Assembly (NCBI GenBank): GCA_009760855.2
Contig: WPIO01000368.1
Span: 1 to 64,000 of the forward strand
Reading direction: 5' to 3'
Length of the DNA stretch: 64,000 nucleotides
From: Cristatella mucedo
Taxonomy: Eukaryota; Bryozoa; Phylactolaemata; Cristatellidae
Both the position numbers and the translations under genes were made by a program. This document shows, piece after piece, positions 61,631 through 64,000 of the stretch. The notes under the pieces are model-generated. The model saw only the letters and a program-made list of their open reading frames with translations, ran no database searches and was not told the DNA's origin. How positions within the stretch are numbered: position 1 is the stretch's first letter; every line of letters starts with the position of its first letter.

Positions 61631-62581
61631 ACTTTAAATCAACCCGTCAAGTCATGCTGTCGCTCGGAGAGGAGTGCAGGCCTTGCTTTAGGCAATCGCA
61701 CTGGAATAACTCATTTCGCTTGAGTTTGCGGGCAGATCGCAGAATATAAAGACACTTCGATACTGCTCGTTATAGCGTGTGATAACTTGCTGCAGAGTGG
61801 GGCGCCTTGCATTAAGCCATTCACACTCGAATAACCTACTTTGCATGAGATCGCAGCAGATTGCACAATATCTAGATACTTTTAAATCAACCCGTCTAAC
61901 CGTGCGGTAGCTTGAAGCAGAGTGCAGCTCCTTGGTTTAGGCAAAAGCACTTGAATAACTCATTTCGCTTAAGTTTGCAGCAGATCGCGGAATATAAAGA
62001 CACCTCGATACTGCTCGTTATAACGTGTGATAACTTGTTGCAGAGTGAGGCGCCTTGCATTAGGCCATTTACACTTGAATAGCTTATCTTCCAAGAGTTC
62101 ACAGCAGATCGCACAAAATCTAGATACTTTAAATCAACCCGTCAAGGCATGCAGTAGCCCTGTGCAGAGTGCTGGCCTTACTTAAGGCAATCGCACTTGA
62201 ATAACTAATTTCGCTTAAGTTTGCAGCAGATCGCGGAATATAAAGACACCTTGCTACTACTCGTTATAGCGTGTGATAACTTGCTGCAGAGTGCGTCGCC
62301 TAGCATTAGGCCATTAAGATTTTAACAACCTATTTTGCATGAGATCGCAGCAGATCACACAATATCTAGATACTTTAAATCAACCAGTCAGTGCGTGCAG
62401 CAGCTTGCATCAGAGTGCAGCTCCATGCTTTAGGCAATCGCACTTGAATAACTCATTTCGCTTGAGTTCGCAGCAGATCGCTGAATATTAAGACACCTCG
62501 ATACTACTCGTTATATCGTGTGATGACTTGCTGCAGAGTGCTGATCCTTGGATTAAGCCATTCACACTTAACTAACCTACT
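61631..62581. repeat. Higher-order repeat, types 1-4 and shortened end
   Basis: Type 1 (61,572), type 2 (~61,880), type 3 (~62,088) and type 4 (~62,315) lead to a unit that reads GTGCTGATCCTTGGATTAAG and then goes directly to the type-6 CACTTAACTAACC opening, so type 5 is lost. The type-1 interval is 1,482 bp, six units. A joint of the same wording exists near 6,010 and 20,060. Confidence 0.82.
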
Positions 62582-64000
62582 TTGCATGAGATCGCAGCAG
62601 ATTGCACAATATCTAGATACTTTAAATCAACCCGTCAAGTCATGCAGTCGCTCGGAGAGGAGTGCAGGCCTTGCTTTAGGCAATCGCACATAAATAACTC
62701 ATTTCGCTTGAGTTTGCAGCAGATCGCTGAATATAAAGACACCTCGATACTGCTCGTTATATCGTGTGATAACTTGCTGCAGATTGAGGCGCCTTGCATT
62801 AGGCCATTAAAAATTGAATAACCTATTTTGCATGAGATGGCAGATGATCGCACAATATCTAGATACTTTAAATCAACCCGTCAGAGCGTGCAGTAGCTAA
62901 AAGCAGAGTGCAGCTCCTTGCTTTAGGCAATTGCACTTGAATAACTCATTTCAATTAAGTTTCGCAGCACATCGCTGAATATTAGGTCACCTCAATACTA
63001 CTCGTTATATCGTGTGATGACTTGCTGCAGAGTGCGGCTCCTAGCATTAGGTAGTTCACTCATACTACTCGTTATATTGTGAAACCTACTTTGCAGGACT
63101 TCACAGAAGATCGCACAATATCTAGATACTTTAAATCAACCCATCAAGTCATGCAGTCGCTCAGAGAGCAGTGCAGGCCTTCTTTTAGGCAATCGCACTG
63201 AAATAACTCATTTCGCTTGAGTTTGCGGGCAGATCGCAGAATATAAAGACACCTCGATACAGCTCGTTATAGCGTGTGATAACTTGCTGCAGAGTGGGGC
63301 GCCTTGCATTAGGCCATTCACACTGGAATAGCTTATCGTACATGAGTTCACAGCAGATCGCACAATATCTAGATATTTTAAATCAACCCGCCAGAGCGTG
63401 CAGTAGTTTGGAGCAGAGTGCAGCTCCTTGGTTTAGGCAATCGCACATGAATACCACATTTCGGTTAAGTTTGATGCAGGTCGCTGGATATAACGACACC
63501 TCGATACTGCTCGTTACATCGTGTGATAACTTGCTGCAGATTGCGGCGCCTAGTATTAGGCCATTCACACTTGAACAGCTTATCTTGCATGAGTTCACAG
63601 CAGATCGCACAATATCTAGATACTTTAAATCAACCCGCCAGAGCGTGCAGTAGTTTGCAGCATAATGCAGCGCCTTTCTTCAGGCAATCCCACTTGAATA
63701 ACTCATTTCGCTTGAGTTTGCAGCAGATCGCTGAATATTAAGACACCTCGACACTGCTCGTTATAGTGCACGATAGCTTGCTGCCGACTGCAGTGCCTAG
63801 TATAAGGCCATTCACACTTAACTAACCTACTTTGCATGAGATCGCAGCAGTTTGCACAATATCTAGATACTTTAAGTAAACCCGTCAAGTCATGCAGTCG
63901 CTCGGAGAGGAGTGCAGGCCTTGCTTTAAGGCAATCGTACTGGAATAACTCATTCCGCTTGAGTTCGCAGCAGATCCAAGAATGTAAAGACACCTCGATA
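62582..64000. repeat. Third, partial copy of the 2.88-kb segment (cut by window edge)
   Basis: Aligned with 58,881 onwards at an offset of 3,701-3,702 bp, rising to 3,717 bp after the 15-bp net insertion at 63,063. The first 300 bp differ at several positions (GCATGAG vs GAATGAG, GCTTGAG vs GGTTGAG, TTGAATAACC vs TTGAAAAACC). From about 63,083 it is nearly identical, apart from an extra A near 63,928. Confidence 0.9.
63063..63082. other. 20-nt patch from half A inside half B (template-switch-like)
   Basis: The two other copies read CACTCAGGAATAACCTAC here. This copy reads CACTCA, then TACTACTCGTTATATTGTGA, then AACCTAC. Five bases (GGAAT) are replaced by 20 bases that match the middle of half A (compare ATACTACTCGTTATATTGTG near 61,020). 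The sequence sits about 100 bp from its normal place in the unit. Confidence 0.85.

Larger units (their letters stand above)
1..64000. repeat. Tandem satellite array, ~246-247 bp unit, spans whole window
   Basis: The same unit repeats head to tail, always in the same orientation, with no unique DNA between copies. The landmark TATCTAGATA appears at 159-168 and again about every 246-247 bp up to 63,860-63,869, giving about 258 periods. Exact differences measured between marked copies (986 bp for four units, 1,728 bp for seven, 3,700 bp for fifteen) agree with a mean of about 246.5 bp. Both window edges cut through half A of a unit, so the array is longer than the window. Arrays of this kind are typical of eukaryotic constitutive heterochromatin. 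Which chromosomal compartment this is cannot be read from the sequence. I do not recognise the family. Confidence 0.97.

Noticed and set aside
1-64000. CRISPR array or other repeat-spacer system
   Set aside because: The period is ~246 bp and the whole unit is repeated. There are no short identical repeats separated by unique spacers, and no associated genes.
1-64000. tRNA, 5S rRNA or snRNA gene repeats
   Set aside because: A tandem array with a ~250-bp unit could be 5S rDNA or an snRNA cluster. I saw no pol III A/B boxes followed by a T-run terminator, nor any recognisable RNA core, in the unit.
1-64000. Telomeric or simple-sequence repeat
   Set aside because: There are no short-motif tandem runs such as TTAGGG or TTTAGGG. 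The only short runs are A tracts of seven or fewer.

Overview
The window is one uninterrupted tandem satellite array. From the first base to the last, every stretch I read is a copy of a unit about 246-247 bp long, roughly 258 copies in total. The array begins and ends in mid-unit, so it extends beyond both edges. I found no protein-coding gene, tRNA, rRNA, CRISPR array or recognisable transposable element. An unbroken satellite of at least 64 kb points to eukaryotic heterochromatin: centromeric, pericentromeric, subtelomeric or on a sex or B chromosome. I do not recognise the satellite family and cannot name the organism. GC is about 45% (counted by hand on one consensus unit). CpG is not depleted, which is weak evidence against a heavily CpG-methylated genome.

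The unit is itself an old dimer. Half A (about 123 bp) runs from TTGCTTTAGGCAATCGCAC to GCGGCGCC. Half B (about 123-124 bp) runs from TTGCATTAGGCCATTCACAC to a variable tail ending GCAGGCC or GCAGCTCC. The halves align clearly over their first ~65 bp and their last ~23 bp, and they differ most in between. B carries a strongly conserved box containing the perfect 10-bp palindrome TATCTAGATA, followed by a tail that exists in several discrete classes. These classes allow monomer types to be recognised.

Above the monomer there is a mosaic higher-order structure. Seven recognisable monomer types recur in fixed order, giving a 7-monomer higher-order repeat of 1,728 bp (13,663-15,390 and 57,624-59,351), with versions that have gained or lost monomers elsewhere. 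Local amplifications overlie this: a 4-monomer tandem duplication (11.46-13.43 kb), 3-monomer duplications (16.27-17.74 kb; 40.14-41.62 kb), a nested duplication complex (21.9-29.5 kb), a 7-monomer-spaced block marked by a small deletion (35-42 kb), a 3,700-bp-spaced duplication (48.0/51.7 kb), and a nearly identical 2.88-kb segment (52,827-55,709 = 58,749-61,630) with a third, partial copy running off the right edge.

Several rearranged units record how the array evolves. There are A-to-B half-unit crossovers near 3.0, 25.19, 28.27, 37.81 and 47.04 kb, truncated units at 10.0 and 10.45 kb, scrambled units at 5.5-6.1 and 42.0-42.3 kb, and a 20-nt template-switch-like patch at 63,063-63,082. 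The left end is more heterogeneous and the right end carries the most similar copies, suggesting more recent homogenisation on the right. Many short open frames occur on both strands, but they are repeats of the same frames, because 123 and 246 are multiples of three. I treat none of them as genes.
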